NCBI GenBank assembly: GCA_947475685.1
Contig: CANJNC010000005.1
Location: 37,184 to 101,183 of the forward strand
Direction of reading: 5' to 3'
DNA length: 64,000 nt
Origin: Comamonadaceae bacterium
GTDB lineage: Bacteria; Pseudomonadota; Gammaproteobacteria; Burkholderiales; Burkholderiaceae_C
Part shown: positions 50,728 to 59,416 of the stretch, in pieces
Layout of the letters: the number at the start of each line of letters is the position of its first letter
How positions within the stretch are numbered: the stretch's first letter is position 1
Program-made: the position numbers and the translations under genes
The notes under the pieces: model-generated
What the model was told of the DNA's origin: nothing
Seen by the model: only the letters and a program-made list of their open reading frames with translations
Databases searched by the model: none

Positions 50728-51345
50728 TCAATCTTCCAGCCATTTTACAATGGGTTGCCACTGCTCTAAATCTCTCGCCACTCTTTTAGGGGACATATCA
50801 AATAGACTAAAACCGTGCGCTGCCATTTGAATGTAGTACTGTGTGTCTCGAATGAATCCAACAATAGGGATTTCCAATGCATCCATGAACTCTTTGAGTT
50901 TGCCTGCGGCAATGGTTCTCTCATCGACACGCATACCCACAATACCTAAAGAGATTCTTTTGATTTTTTTGTACGAGTTGAGCTCGTTTAAAAATTCTCT
51001 GGAAGCAAAGATGTCAAAAATACTGGGTTGAATGGGGATCAAAATTTTGTCAGAAATGTTTAACACTTCTTTAAGCCTCCAGCCATGTAAGCCCGCAGGT
51101 GTATCAATCACGGCGTGATCGGTGTTCTCAGGGGCAGGGATGATGTTGTCAAAATTAATGCGCCAACTCTCAATCTTTGAAATATTAGTAGGACGCAAAC
51201 CCAACCACAATTGGGAAGATTGTTGACGGTCAATATCTCCCAACACAACTCGCTGTCCTTGCGTTGCAAAATAGCCTGCAATATTGGTTGCAATGGTGGA
51301 TTTGCCTACGCCCCCTTTGATGTTTGCAACGGCCACGACACTCAT
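50728..51345 (-). CDS. ParA/MinD-family ATPase, orphan
   Basis: 205 residues. Deviant Walker A NIKGGVGKST near residue 8 with the signature lysine, switch I-type DIDRQQSSQLWLGLRP near 38, and switch II-type AVIDTPAGLHG near 78. It is short, close to the ParA-like proteins that position cellular cargo (ParC, PpfA) rather than full plasmid ParA, and lacks a DNA-binding N-terminal domain. No ParB, parS or plasmid genes are nearby. The end (FDMSPKRVARDLEQWQPI) matches the family. Partner and cargo are unknown. Confidence 0.88.
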   Translation of the reverse strand: MSVVAVANIKGGVGKSTIATNIAGYFATQGQRVVLGDIDRQQSSQLWLGLRPTNISKIESWRINFDNIIPAPENTDHAVIDTPAGLHGWRLKEVLNISDKILIPIQPSIFDIFASREFLNELNSYKKIKRISLGIVGMRVDERTIAAGKLKEFMDALEIPIVGFIRDTQYYIQMAAHGFSLFDMSPKRVARDLEQWQPIVKWLED

Positions 51346-51531
51346 GAAAATATTTCCTTTATAAGAACGGTTATAGCTTTGATCTTAAAGCAAGCTCAGC
51401 CAATCATGAACAGCCTCAGCCGTAAGCTATGGCAAATTAAATACGTTTACCTAAAAAATACAGGGTTTTCCTTGAGATCACTTAAAGCCCTTGGCTATGA
51501 AAATTCAACCATCCTACACGGACCTCTCGCC

Positions 51532-51549
51532 TAGCCAGAAGTCTGGCTA
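51532..51549. other. Perfect short hairpin upstream of the glycine-zipper gene
   Basis: TAGCCAG and CTGGCTA flank AAGT, an ideal seven-base stem with a tetraloop, about 95 bases before the glycine-zipper start and without a U-tract. It could be an operator or a leader structure. Nothing else is seen between 51346 and 51641. Confidence 0.4.
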
Positions 51550-51641
51550 AGAGGAGACCTTTACCAATGATTAACCTAAAAGTTAACTTCCAATGCTTTT
51601 AAAGTAAGATAATGAGGGACGATACTCTAAAGGAGATTGCT

Positions 51642-52319
51642 TTGAAATCAAATATCTGTGTGAAACTGTTGTTGGGCTTGTTGCCACTGACAGCGGGAGC
51701 CTACGAGCAAGCACGCGTGATCTCTAGTACCCCAGTTGTTCAGCAAGTCAATGTGCCTGGGCAAAACTGTCAAAACGTCCCAGTCATCGTGCAAGAACCC
51801 AAATCTGGTGCCGGCGCTGTCATGGGCGCAATCGCTGGCGGTGTGATTGGAAACGCCATTGGTCAAGGCGGGGGCAATGCTGCGGCGACGGCCTTGGGCA
51901 TGATGGGAGGCGCTATTTTGGGGGACAAAGTGGAGTCCAATTCTGGCAGTCTCCAAAACTCACAGCAATGCGCCACAACCTTTTCGTTGCAAAGCCGCGT
52001 CACCCACTACAACGTTGTTTACGAATACGCTGGTAAACAATACAACGTGGCCATGCCCTCAGATCCTGGTCCGAGCGTGACCATCCAGTTGACCCCTGCC
52101 GTGGCCAATTCAGCACCCGTTCAAACCCAAGAGATTCAAGGTCTCAGCCAACAGGTTTACACACAGCCTGTTTATGCCGCTCAACCGGTCTATATCAATT
52201 CGTATCCCTATGCGTATCCCAATGCATATTCCAACTACGGTTATCCCTTGGCCGTTGGGGTTGGACTTGGGTACATTTGGCGAGGTGGTGGTGGATACCG
52301 TGGTGGGCGTTGGAGATAA
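51642..52319 (+). CDS. Glycine-zipper 2TM outer-membrane/periplasmic protein
   Basis: 225 residues from a TTG at 51642, decided by an AGGAG six bases before it; the frame extends to an ATG 30 bases earlier with a poor site. Signal peptide MKSNICVKLLLGLLPLTAGA. Then a conserved PGQNCQNVPV and the glycine-zipper hairpin GAGAVMGAIAGGVIGNAIGQ to MMGGAILGDKVES, typical of SlyB/Rickettsia 17-kDa-type proteins that insert in or stabilise the outer membrane. The C-terminal part is Tyr/Pro/Gln-rich (VYINSYPYAYPNAYSNYGYP) and ends RGGGGYRGGRWR. A terminator follows. Confidence 0.85.
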   Translation: MKSNICVKLLLGLLPLTAGAYEQARVISSTPVVQQVNVPGQNCQNVPVIVQEPKSGAGAVMGAIAGGVIGNAIGQGGGNAAATALGMMGGAILGDKVESNSGSLQNSQQCATTFSLQSRVTHYNVVYEYAGKQYNVAMPSDPGPSVTIQLTPAVANSAPVQTQEIQGLSQQVYTQPVYAAQPVYINSYPYAYPNAYSNYGYPLAVGVGLGYIWRGGGGYRGGRWR

Positions 52320-52337
52320 ACGCCCCCCAGATGGATC

Positions 52338-52376
52338 AAAAAGCCCTTGATTTGAGTTTTGGATCGAGGGCTTTTT
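52338..52376 (+). terminator. Rho-independent terminator of the glycine-zipper gene
   Basis: AAAAAGCCCT and AGGGCTTTTT form the stem, with an extra GAT/ATC pair and a run of T at the end. Confidence 0.88.
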
Positions 52377-52563
52377 GTTGGTGCAAGCCACCTAGACAGG
52401 CCGCTCGTTGGCCCGAGTCATTCATCAGTTGACTTGAAGGTTGGTCTAGTTCTCAGCAAAGGACTCCTGCCAGCCAAATCAAGCTGGTGCAAGTGCGCTA
52501 AATTTTATGTTGACCACAGATGCAGAAGATTAAAGAGGCGGATGCTTAAAAAGATGGGCAAGA

Positions 52564-53910
52564 TCAGTCTTTGCTTGCCCAAATGGACTCCATTTCTTTT
52601 CTGATTTTATAGGCTTGTGTGCTTTTATCAATGTCCACATCATCCCATGTGAGGTGTTGGCCTTTGGATACTGGGCGAATCAATTTAACCTGTTGTGCCA
52701 AGCCAAGAGGTAACCCACCGATTTTTTCTGAAGTTGTTGCGGGCAGCAATTTGCCCCAGACCGTATACCCACCCTCACCATCAAGCAATTCGCCAGGTTT
52801 TAAATCTTTTTTAGCAGTTGCGACCACATCTGCATTCCATTGAGTAGCAACGCCAGTTGGCTCCCCCCTTAAAGCAACGCTTGCCACACTCATTCCCACT
52901 TCAAGCCCAATCAAATGCCAACGCTTGTAAAGCGTAAAGTACCTTCCGCTGGGGTCGGTATGCGCATCATATTCCTCAAAACAATTTTTAATGTAGTCAT
53001 TTTCTGCTTCAATAGTGACCCATACACCCATACGTATGTCATTTGAAATTGGTCTGCCATCTTTGTGCAAGCTCGATATGACCTCAACCATCCCTTTTCT
53101 TTCCAGTAAACCCCCTTCATTGATGGGTCTAGTCACCAATGGAATTTCCTCAATGCTAGCGGGGGGGTAAAGCAAGCCATTGCTCGGAACGCCCAGTCCA
53201 GTTGCATTGGAGACAGCCGTTGATTCTATTGAGGGCTTAGAGCCATCTAAGAAGCTATTAAACATTTTGGGATTCAGCCCGCCGCGCTTTGCTTGCTCAG
53301 GAGTCAATCCATACAAAGCCCAAACTGTCTCAGGAGTGGACTCACAAAAATGAGGCAGCCACTTGTGGCCTCGTCCAGCGGCGACAACCGGGAAGCCACA
53401 AGTTCGTGCCCAATCCACCAGGTCACAAATCATGGCCGGTTGATCGCCGTAGGCAAGAGAGTAAATCACTCCAGCTGCGCGAGCTCGAGCGGCCAACAAT
53501 GGTCCACAAAAAGCATCAGCCTCAACGGTGACATTGACGACATGTTTTTTGTGTGTAAAGGCCTCAAGGATATGATCGACAGCATGCAAAGGAGAGCCAG
53601 TGCATTCGACAATGAGGTCAATCGCAGGATGGCTGACTAGTTTTCGCCAATCGTCACCCACATGGGTACTGCCGTTTTTAACCGCGTCTTCTAAAGAAGC
53701 GGCGTCTATCCTCTCTTTGGACCACCCTACAAGCTCTAAGTTGGCCTTTGCCTGTCCTGGCGAAAGATCAGCCACACCCACCAAATGAACGCCAGGCGTT
53801 TTTGGAATTTGCGATAGGTACATCGTTCCAAATTTACCTGCACCGATAAGGCCAATTTTTATGGGATTTTTTTCTTGGGCTCTTCTTTGTAGTCTGGAAT
53901 ATAGGCTCAT
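52564..53910 (-). CDS. NAD(P)-dependent oxidoreductase with SAF-like C-terminal domain
   Basis: 448 residues. Rossmann loop KIGLIGAGKFGTMYLSQI near residue 17, then VADLSPGQAKANLELVGW, LIVECTGSPLHAVDHILEAF near 105 and VNVTVEADAFCGPLLAARAR, as in homoserine-dehydrogenase-like proteins. The last 80 residues (KKDLKPGELLDGEGGYTVWG to LIRPVSKGQHLTWDDVDI) read like a SAF domain, as in antifreeze/sialic acid synthase-type tails. This fusion family is found in many proteobacteria without an assigned substrate. It overlaps the PhyH gene by four bases, so the two enzymes probably act in sequence, and the TRAP transporter starts on the opposite strand. Confidence 0.82.
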   Translation of the reverse strand: MSLYSRLQRRAQEKNPIKIGLIGAGKFGTMYLSQIPKTPGVHLVGVADLSPGQAKANLELVGWSKERIDAASLEDAVKNGSTHVGDDWRKLVSHPAIDLIVECTGSPLHAVDHILEAFTHKKHVVNVTVEADAFCGPLLAARARAAGVIYSLAYGDQPAMICDLVDWARTCGFPVVAAGRGHKWLPHFCESTPETVWALYGLTPEQAKRGGLNPKMFNSFLDGSKPSIESTAVSNATGLGVPSNGLLYPPASIEEIPLVTRPINEGGLLERKGMVEVISSLHKDGRPISNDIRMGVWVTIEAENDYIKNCFEEYDAHTDPSGRYFTLYKRWHLIGLEVGMSVASVALRGEPTGVATQWNADVVATAKKDLKPGELLDGEGGYTVWGKLLPATTSEKIGGLPLGLAQQVKLIRPVSKGQHLTWDDVDIDKSTQAYKIRKEMESIWASKD

Positions 53911-54779
53911 GTGATACTCTTGTGTTCAACATCATTTGTGACCAATGCGCTTTGAGGCATGCCATTTTTCCAAGGCAAGTCAATTTCGTAGTCCTTTAAA
54001 AGGCAGTCATCGGGTAAGCAAATGATTGGAGTGAAGTCTCGGTGAGCGATATATTCAGGTCGTTTGAAGCGTCTGATGTGATTAGAGACAGCACATAGAC
54101 TCAAATAGACACTGACCCTGTTCCAAGGAGATAAGTTGCTGCCTGAAGCGTGAACCAAACAGCTGTGAAACAAAATCATAGATCCAGCAGGACCGGTAGG
54201 ACTGACAATGCCACCGTTTTTATTCCCCGATCTGGTCACCAATTGACTGACCGCATCATTGTCCAATGTCCACAATGGGTAACTGGTGGTCGTCAAATCG
54301 TGCTTGGCGTTGATGACTCCTTTTTTGTGACTACCTGGTATGAACATGAGAGGCCCATTAAAAGCATTGACGTCATCTAAAAAAATGGCCACATTCATCG
54401 CACGCTCAGTTGGCATTTGATCGTCATTGAGCCAAGTTCCAAAGTCTTGATGCCATTGCCAAACATCTCCCTCAAAGGCCATTTTCCCGTTGATCTTAAA
54501 TTGATGCATGTACAACTTCTCACCCAAAAGCTCCTCAACTGGCTGAACCATTCGAGGATGGCGGGCTAATTTTCCGAATGGTGTGCTGTACATATGTGCA
54601 GCAAAATTTGTACGAACAGCGCGACTTCCCCTTTCTCGGATGTTGTAGGCCTCCTCCCGATCGTAGAGCTCGGGTACGGCGATGTTTAAACTTTGAATTT
54701 CCTGTGGCGTAAACAAACTTGGGAAAAATAAATAGCCATCTTTCTCAAACTGCTGAATTTGGCTTTGAGTTAATTTCAT
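53907..54779 (-). CDS. Phytanoyl-CoA dioxygenase (PhyH)-family Fe(II)/2-oxoglutarate dioxygenase
   Basis: 290 residues. PhyH marks: FEKDGYLFFPSLFTPQEIQ near residue 9, a histidine and aspartate iron site in WQWHQDFGTW near 106, PLMFIPGSHKKGV near 143, and the distal histidine in MILFHSCLVHASGSNLSPWNR near 201 followed by RVSVYLSLCAV with the arginine for 2-oxoglutarate. Small-molecule members hydroxylate ectoine, phosphonates or other acids. It is first in a two-gene operon with the SAF-type oxidoreductase and diverges from the TRAP genes about 670 bases away, suggesting uptake, hydroxylation and dehydrogenation of one compound. Confidence 0.88.
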   Translation of the reverse strand: MKLTQSQIQQFEKDGYLFFPSLFTPQEIQSLNIAVPELYDREEAYNIRERGSRAVRTNFAAHMYSTPFGKLARHPRMVQPVEELLGEKLYMHQFKINGKMAFEGDVWQWHQDFGTWLNDDQMPTERAMNVAIFLDDVNAFNGPLMFIPGSHKKGVINAKHDLTTTSYPLWTLDNDAVSQLVTRSGNKNGGIVSPTGPAGSMILFHSCLVHASGSNLSPWNRVSVYLSLCAVSNHIRRFKRPEYIAHRDFTPIICLPDDCLLKDYEIDLPWKNGMPQSALVTNDVEHKSIT

Positions 54780-54933
54780 TTGATTCCTTTGCTAAATTGT
54801 TACGCAGGCAAAATTTGATGTCGTTGCTCTAATTTTATCGTATTCAAAATGTTTACTTTATAGACATGGATTAACTGTGTTTTTAAATGCTAATTAACTT
54901 TGCCAACTAAACGAATTGGTCATATTTTCAAAA

Positions 54934-54955
54934 AAAACTTGAGCGCTCAAATTTC
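54934..54955 (-). terminator. Leftward rho-independent terminator
   Basis: The palindrome TTGAGCGCTCAA extended by A/T pairs, followed leftward by eight T. It lies 13 bases after the stop of the 54968-55255 frame, as for a genuine gene end. Confidence 0.55.
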
Positions 54956-54967
54956 AGTCGTGAGCCT

Positions 54968-55255
54968 TCAGATCTTCAATGGGGGCAAACAGCTCGTGCT
55001 ATTTTTAACCCTTTTCTTTGAATCTTGCTGAACTTTCTCTCGCCCATCACCCAATTGAACAGCCCCTTTTTTGCTTAAAACGTTCACTTGCGCTTGCGCA
55101 ATTCTTTCTTGCACAGTCTGATAGGCATAGCGGATGCCTGTGCTGTCTAATTGCGGCAAAACGATCTGACTTGAAGGGGGTGTCCAAGACGCTCGAGCGG
55201 CTTGGCATGGGCTCGCAGCACGCAAAGTCTGGCCTGGGCCTTTTAACGAGTACAG
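54968..55255 (-). pseudogene. Gene remnant, C-terminal part of an unknown protein
   Basis: An open frame of 95 codons without a good start: KGPGQTLRAASPCQAARASW, then IVLPQLDSTGIRYAYQTVQE, AQAQVNVLSKKGAVQLGDGR, and a short tail. Residue mix and codon use look like a real protein, and a terminator sits just beyond the stop, but upstream there is a TGA and no ribosome site; the only candidate start is a TTG at 55225. I do not recognise the family. It occupies the spacer between the PhyH operon and the TRAP operon; the remaining spacer (54780-54930 and 55256-55446) is AT-rich and probably holds both promoters. Confidence 0.4.
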
Positions 55256-55446
55256 TCAAGCCAAGTGCTCAACGCTAGAGCTAAAAAGCTTTCTGGGCAA
55301 GAAGTCACTTTATCAATGAGGCAAGGATTTACAAGTTCTTATTTTTTTGCAACCAAGGGGAAACCCTCCTTATCATATCGTCAATAAAGCATAAAAATGA
55401 ATGTTCGTTATTTTCGTCTCAGACCATTTCCTTGGAGATTTACCTC

Positions 55447-56568
55447 ATGACAGACATTAAAAAAAGTTCAGGTCGCCGCAATATCCTTAAAACTGCTGCG
55501 GTCGCTGCTGGCGCAATGACAGCACCCATGATCTCACGCGCGCAAACCGTGTCTTTGCGATTTCAGAGCACATGGCCAGCAAAGGACATCTTTCACGAAT
55601 ACGCCAATGACTTTGCGACAAAAGTCAATAATATGGCCAGTGGCCGACTTAAAATTGAAGTCTTGCCTGCTGGTGCTGTAGTCCCACCGTTTCAGCTCTT
55701 GGATGCTGTCAACAAGGGAACTCTTGACGGGGGTCACGGCGTCTTGGCCTATCACTACGGTAAGAGCTCTGCTTTGGCACTTTGGGGATCTGGCCCCGCA
55801 TTTGGCATGGATCCCAATATGGTTTTGTCTTGGCACCAATACGGGGGTGGCAAACAATTGTTAGAAGATCTCTACAAATCCCTCAATATTGACGTTCAAT
55901 CCTTTATATATGGACCGATGCCCACTCAACCTCTTGGCTGGTTTAAAAAGCCAATTGCCAAAGTGTCTGACCTTAAGGGTTTGAAATACCGAACCGTTGG
56001 ATTGGCTGTTGATATTTTCACTGAACTTGGTGCTGCTGTGAACCCACTTCCTGGCGGTGAAATCGTGCCTGCCCTGGATCGTGGCTTAATTGATGCTGCC
56101 GAATTCAACAATGCCAGCTCGGACCGTGTTCTAGGCTTTCCAGATGTGGTCAAAAACTGCATGCTTCAAAGTTTCCACCAAAGTGGTGAGCAGTTTGAGA
56201 TTTTGTTCAATAAGAATAAATTTGATGCGCTCCCTACTGAACTTAAGTCAGTCATTGAATATGCCGTTCAAGCTTCTTCTGCTGAGATGAGTTGGAAAGC
56301 GATTGATCGCAACTCCAAAGACTACGCAGAGATGAAAAAGCAAGGCATCAAATTCTACAAAACACCCGATGCCATTCTCATTGCGCAACTTGATGCTTGG
56401 GATAAAGTGGTCGCCAAGAAATCTGCGGAAAATGCATTCTTCAAAAAGGTCATGGATTCTCAGCACGAGTTTGCTGGACGCACATGTCAATGGCAAAACG
56501 ACTATATGGTCGATTTCAAAATAGCTTACAATCGTTATTTCGGCAAAGCAGCTCCCAAAAAGGCTTAA
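55447..56568 (+). CDS. dctP: TRAP transporter periplasmic receptor DctP, TakP-like
   Basis: 373 residues from the ATG at 55447 (MTDIKKSSGRRNILKTAAVA), with GGAGA eight bases upstream. The GRRNILKTAAVAAGAMTA leader is twin-arginine-like and ends near SRAQ. DctP-family features: VSLRFQSTWPAKDIFHEY, MASGRLKIEVLPAGAVVPPFQLLDAV near residue 65, DLKGLKYRTVGLAVDIFTELGA near 175 with the ligand-binding arginine, LDRGLIDAAEFNNASSDRVLGF near 215. TakP-type receptors bind 2-oxoacids. A hairpin and T-run separate it from the permease genes, which would give more receptor than permease. Confidence 0.92.
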   Translation: MTDIKKSSGRRNILKTAAVAAGAMTAPMISRAQTVSLRFQSTWPAKDIFHEYANDFATKVNNMASGRLKIEVLPAGAVVPPFQLLDAVNKGTLDGGHGVLAYHYGKSSALALWGSGPAFGMDPNMVLSWHQYGGGKQLLEDLYKSLNIDVQSFIYGPMPTQPLGWFKKPIAKVSDLKGLKYRTVGLAVDIFTELGAAVNPLPGGEIVPALDRGLIDAAEFNNASSDRVLGFPDVVKNCMLQSFHQSGEQFEILFNKNKFDALPTELKSVIEYAVQASSAEMSWKAIDRNSKDYAEMKKQGIKFYKTPDAILIAQLDAWDKVVAKKSAENAFFKKVMDSQHEFAGRTCQWQNDYMVDFKIAYNRYFGKAAPKKA

Positions 56569-56588
56569 TCCCTGACTTAAGACCTGAA

Positions 56589-56618
56589 CCTATTCGGCTT
56601 GCCCGAATGGGTTTTTTT
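56589..56618 (+). terminator. Intraoperonic terminator between dctP and dctQ
   Basis: ATTCGG/CCGAAT stem, reinforced by CC/GG, loop CTTGC, then seven T. Probably partial, raising receptor over permease expression. Confidence 0.75.
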
Positions 56619-56635
56619 ATTTCTAAACGCATCTT

Positions 56636-57313
56636 ATGAACACACGCTCAATGCTACTCGTGGTAGATAAAATCAGTACTTTGGTTGGGAAAGCATTTTC
56701 TTGGCTGATTATTGTCTTGATGTTGATGGTGGTGGTTGAAGTCTTTAAGCGCTATGCATTGAACGCGCCCACAGCGTGGATTTTTGACGCAAGCAATATG
56801 CTATATGGCACGCTTTTTATGATGTGTGGTGCTTATACATTGAGTCAAAATGGACATGTTCGTGGGGACTTTTTTTACGGCAGTGCTTCAGCACGTACGC
56901 AAGCTTCGCTGGACGTCGTGCTCTATATTTTGTTTTTTATACCCGGACTCATCGCCTTGACCTGGGCTGGATGGAGTTACGCCAGTGATTCGTGGTTAAT
57001 TCGGGAGCAGACCTTTAACGCTGACCCCTTACCCCTATACCCTTTCAAGGCAGTCATCCCATTCGCTGGTTTTATCGTGCTCCTGCAAGGTGTGGCAGAA
57101 ATCGTTCGATGCGTGATCTGCATCAAAACTGGTCAATGGCCTGAGCGTTTGAAAGACGCCAATGAAATTGATGTGGTTGAACAACAACTTAGCAACAGTA
57201 TTTATGTCGATGAAAGTGCTAAAAAAGATGCCATTGCACGTGCAAAAACCATTGATGAAGAAGCTCATCAACGTGGCTCCATGGCGCAGGCTCTAGGAGG
57301 GAATAAACGATGA
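56636..57313 (+). CDS. dctQ: TRAP transporter small permease DctQ
   Basis: 225 residues, with four membrane helices as in DctQ: WLIIVLMLMVVVEVFKRYAL near residue 22, the NAPTAWIFDASNMLYGTLFM motif near 43, VVLYILFFIPGLIALTWAGW near 96, and FKAVIPFAGFIVLLQGVAEIV near 140. DctQ binds DctM and completes the sodium-coupled permease. The C-terminus has an extra charged cytoplasmic tail of about 55 residues (ERLKDANEIDVVEQQLSNS onward). It overlaps the dctM start by four bases. Confidence 0.92.
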   Translation: MNTRSMLLVVDKISTLVGKAFSWLIIVLMLMVVVEVFKRYALNAPTAWIFDASNMLYGTLFMMCGAYTLSQNGHVRGDFFYGSASARTQASLDVVLYILFFIPGLIALTWAGWSYASDSWLIREQTFNADPLPLYPFKAVIPFAGFIVLLQGVAEIVRCVICIKTGQWPERLKDANEIDVVEQQLSNSIYVDESAKKDAIARAKTIDEEAHQRGSMAQALGGNKR

Positions 57314-59319
57314 GCGATCCAGCACTCGGCCTGACCATGTTGGCACTCATCGTGGTCGTCATCATGATGGGTTTTCCGACTGCATTTACCCTGATGGGTT
57401 TGGGCATGGCATTTGGCTTTACTGCCTTTTACGATCCAAGCCAGCCTTGGTTAGACAACAAAATCTTCAACTTGATGGTACAACGCACTTTTGGAGCAAT
57501 GACCAATGACACTTTGTTGTCCATTCCGCTCTTTGTGCTGATGGGCTATGTGATGGAGCGAGGAGCATTGGTGGACAAGATGTTCCACAGTGTGCAGTTG
57601 GCTTTTCGTCGATTACCGGGCTCATTGGCTGTTGCCACTTTGGTGATTTGCACCTTTTGGGGCATTGCCAGTGGCTTGGTTGGTGCAGTCGTTGTGTTGA
57701 TGGGTGTCATTGCAATGCGTCCCATGCTAAACGCCGGTTATGACACACGCTTAGCAGCGGGCGTGATTACCGCGGGCGGTACCCTTGGGATATTGATTCC
57801 CCCCTCCGTGATGATCATTGTGTATGCGGCAGTTGCTGGTCAATCGGTGGTCAAGCTTTATGCGGCTGCGATGTTCCCAGGCTTTTTCTTGGCTTTTTTA
57901 TATTTGGTTTATGTGATTGGATGGGTCTTGATTGATCCAAAAATTGCACCTAAATTACCTGAAGAAAAACTCAGAGCTCCTATTTCACCATGGTTGCAGC
58001 AATTCACGCAACTGTACTCTGATCGAATTCTGCCTGGTTTATTTCATGCCATTTTTCGACCCCAACGCGCGCTAAAAATTCAGATTGCTGAATTTCGTGT
58101 AACGTGGTGGCTGTTATTTAAAACTTTGATGATGAGCTTTGTGCCATTGATCACCGTTTTGGTCATCCTTTCTTCAGCTTGGTGGTTTGTGGTGATTCAC
58201 TCGCAAGCTGAAAACAATGCCGCCGATGCAATCAAAGCAACGGCCTCACAAACCGCTCAAGCCAGTGGTGACTTGACTCCAATAGAGGCCGCTCAGAAAA
58301 CTCTTTCTGAGCCCACACCTTCCAACACCGGTGTTCAAGAGCCTCCGGGTTCTGAGCCCACGTCTTCCAGTGGTGGTGTTCAAGAGCCTCCGGGTTCTGA
58401 GCCCGTCAAGTCCTCTACTTCGACGCAAGATGTGCAACTGCCCCCAGGGGCTGAGGCTGAGAATCAGACCCTAAAAGCATCCGCAGCAGATGAAAATACG
58501 CCCCTACAAGCTTTGGGCGATGGTGACACATCTGAGGCCCCTCGAACAGAAGCTGTGCCTGAGAGCTTTTATCTGGGCTTTTATATAAGCGGCTTTTTAC
58601 TTGCGATGATTTTGATTTGGTATTACAAAGGCTTTGATGCTGAGCAGTTTGAGATCTTGGACATGCTTGTGAAGTCAGTCATGCCTTTAGGTATTCTTAC
58701 TGTGGTTGTGCTTGGTGTCATCTTGCTGGGTATCACGACTGCTACGGAATCGGCTGCGGTGGGTGCCGCAGGCGCTTTCTTAATGGCCTGGTCATCTGGT
58801 TCTCTGAACTTAAAGCGCACTCAAGAAGCTGTCTTTTTAACTGCCAAAACCACTTCCATGGTGTGTTGGTTATTTGTTGGATCCGCACTTTTCTCGGCCG
58901 TGTTTGCCATTTTGGGGGGTCAGCGTTTGGTTGAGGAGTGGGTGTTGGCATTGAACTTGACACCTATTCAGTTCTTGCTTTTGTCTCAAGCCATCATATT
59001 TGTGCTCGGTTGGCCGCTGGAGTGGACTGAAATTATTGTGATTTTTGTACCCATTTTCTTGCCCATGCTGGCTCATTTCCAGGTTGACCCCATTCTCTGG
59101 GCTGTACTGGTATTTGTAAATCTTCAAGCCGCATTCCTCTCACCACCTGTGGCCATGTCGGCATTTTATTTAAAAGGTGTTTCTCCGCCTCATGTGACCA
59201 TTAATCAAATTTTCGCAGGCATGATGCCCTACATGCTGATTGTTATTTTGTGCATGGTCTTGATGTACATCTGGCCAGGTTTGACTTTGTGGTTGCCTCG
59301 ATATTTGTATGGGGGCTGA
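57310..59319 (+). CDS. dctM: TRAP transporter large permease DctM with large insert
   Basis: 669 residues against about 430 for most DctM proteins. N-terminal half: GFPTAFTLMGLGMAFGFTAF, NDTLLSIPLFVLMGYVMERG, FWGIASGLVGAVVVLMGVIA and GTLGILIPPSVMIIVYAAVA. An insert from about 235 to 430 contains one extra hydrophobic helix (FVPLITVLVILSSAWWFVVI), a Pro/Ser/Glu-rich stretch with 15-residue repeats, and another helix (FYISGFLLAMILIWYY). The second half resumes with ATESAAVGAAGAFL, FILGWPLEWTEIIVIFVPIF-like motifs and LSPPVAMSAFYLKGVSPP. Long DctM proteins with inserts are known for some 2-oxoacid-type systems. A terminator follows. Confidence 0.92.
   Translation: MSDPALGLTMLALIVVVIMMGFPTAFTLMGLGMAFGFTAFYDPSQPWLDNKIFNLMVQRTFGAMTNDTLLSIPLFVLMGYVMERGALVDKMFHSVQLAFRRLPGSLAVATLVICTFWGIASGLVGAVVVLMGVIAMRPMLNAGYDTRLAAGVITAGGTLGILIPPSVMIIVYAAVAGQSVVKLYAAAMFPGFFLAFLYLVYVIGWVLIDPKIAPKLPEEKLRAPISPWLQQFTQLYSDRILPGLFHAIFRPQRALKIQIAEFRVTWWLLFKTLMMSFVPLITVLVILSSAWWFVVIHSQAENNAADAIKATASQTAQASGDLTPIEAAQKTLSEPTPSNTGVQEPPGSEPTSSSGGVQEPPGSEPVKSSTSTQDVQLPPGAEAENQTLKASAADENTPLQALGDGDTSEAPRTEAVPESFYLGFYISGFLLAMILIWYYKGFDAEQFEILDMLVKSVMPLGILTVVVLGVILLGITTATESAAVGAAGAFLMAWSSGSLNLKRTQEAVFLTAKTTSMVCWLFVGSALFSAVFAILGGQRLVEEWVLALNLTPIQFLLLSQAIIFVLGWPLEWTEIIVIFVPIFLPMLAHFQVDPILWAVLVFVNLQAAFLSPPVAMSAFYLKGVSPPHVTINQIFAGMMPYMLIVILCMVLMYIWPGLTLWLPRYLYGG
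58306..58407 (+). repeat. 45-bp in-frame tandem repeat within dctM
   Basis: A 45-base unit beginning TCTGAGCCC occurs about 2.3 times (starts at 58306, 58351 and 58396), encoding repeats of the type SEPTxSSxGVQEPPG. It lies in the hydrophilic insert, so copy number could vary without harming the permease. Confidence 0.9.
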
Positions 59320-59320
59320 C

Positions 59321-59352
59321 GTCAAAGGTTGAGCCTCAACCTTGACTTTTTT
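59321..59352 (+). terminator. Terminator of the TRAP operon
   Basis: GTCAAAGGTTGAG and CTCAACCTTGAC pair with one bulge, followed by TTTTTT. Confidence 0.85.
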
Positions 59353-59383
59353 CTTGCCGTTAAAGACGCAGACGCTATTTAAA

Positions 59384-59405
59384 CCCTTGGGTGATGACCC
59401 AAGGG
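59384..59405 (-). terminator. Hairpin after the ACMSD-type gene, probable leftward terminator
   Basis: CCCTTGGG and CCCAAGGG form an eight-base perfect stem around a six-base loop, 12 bases beyond the leftward stop at 59417; only a short T-run follows. Confidence 0.5.
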
Positions 59406-59416
59406 GAGGGAGGCTT

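Noticed and set aside
55018..55278. 86-codon rightward frame in the PhyH-TRAP spacer
   Set aside because: The opposite frame has better protein character and a matching terminator.
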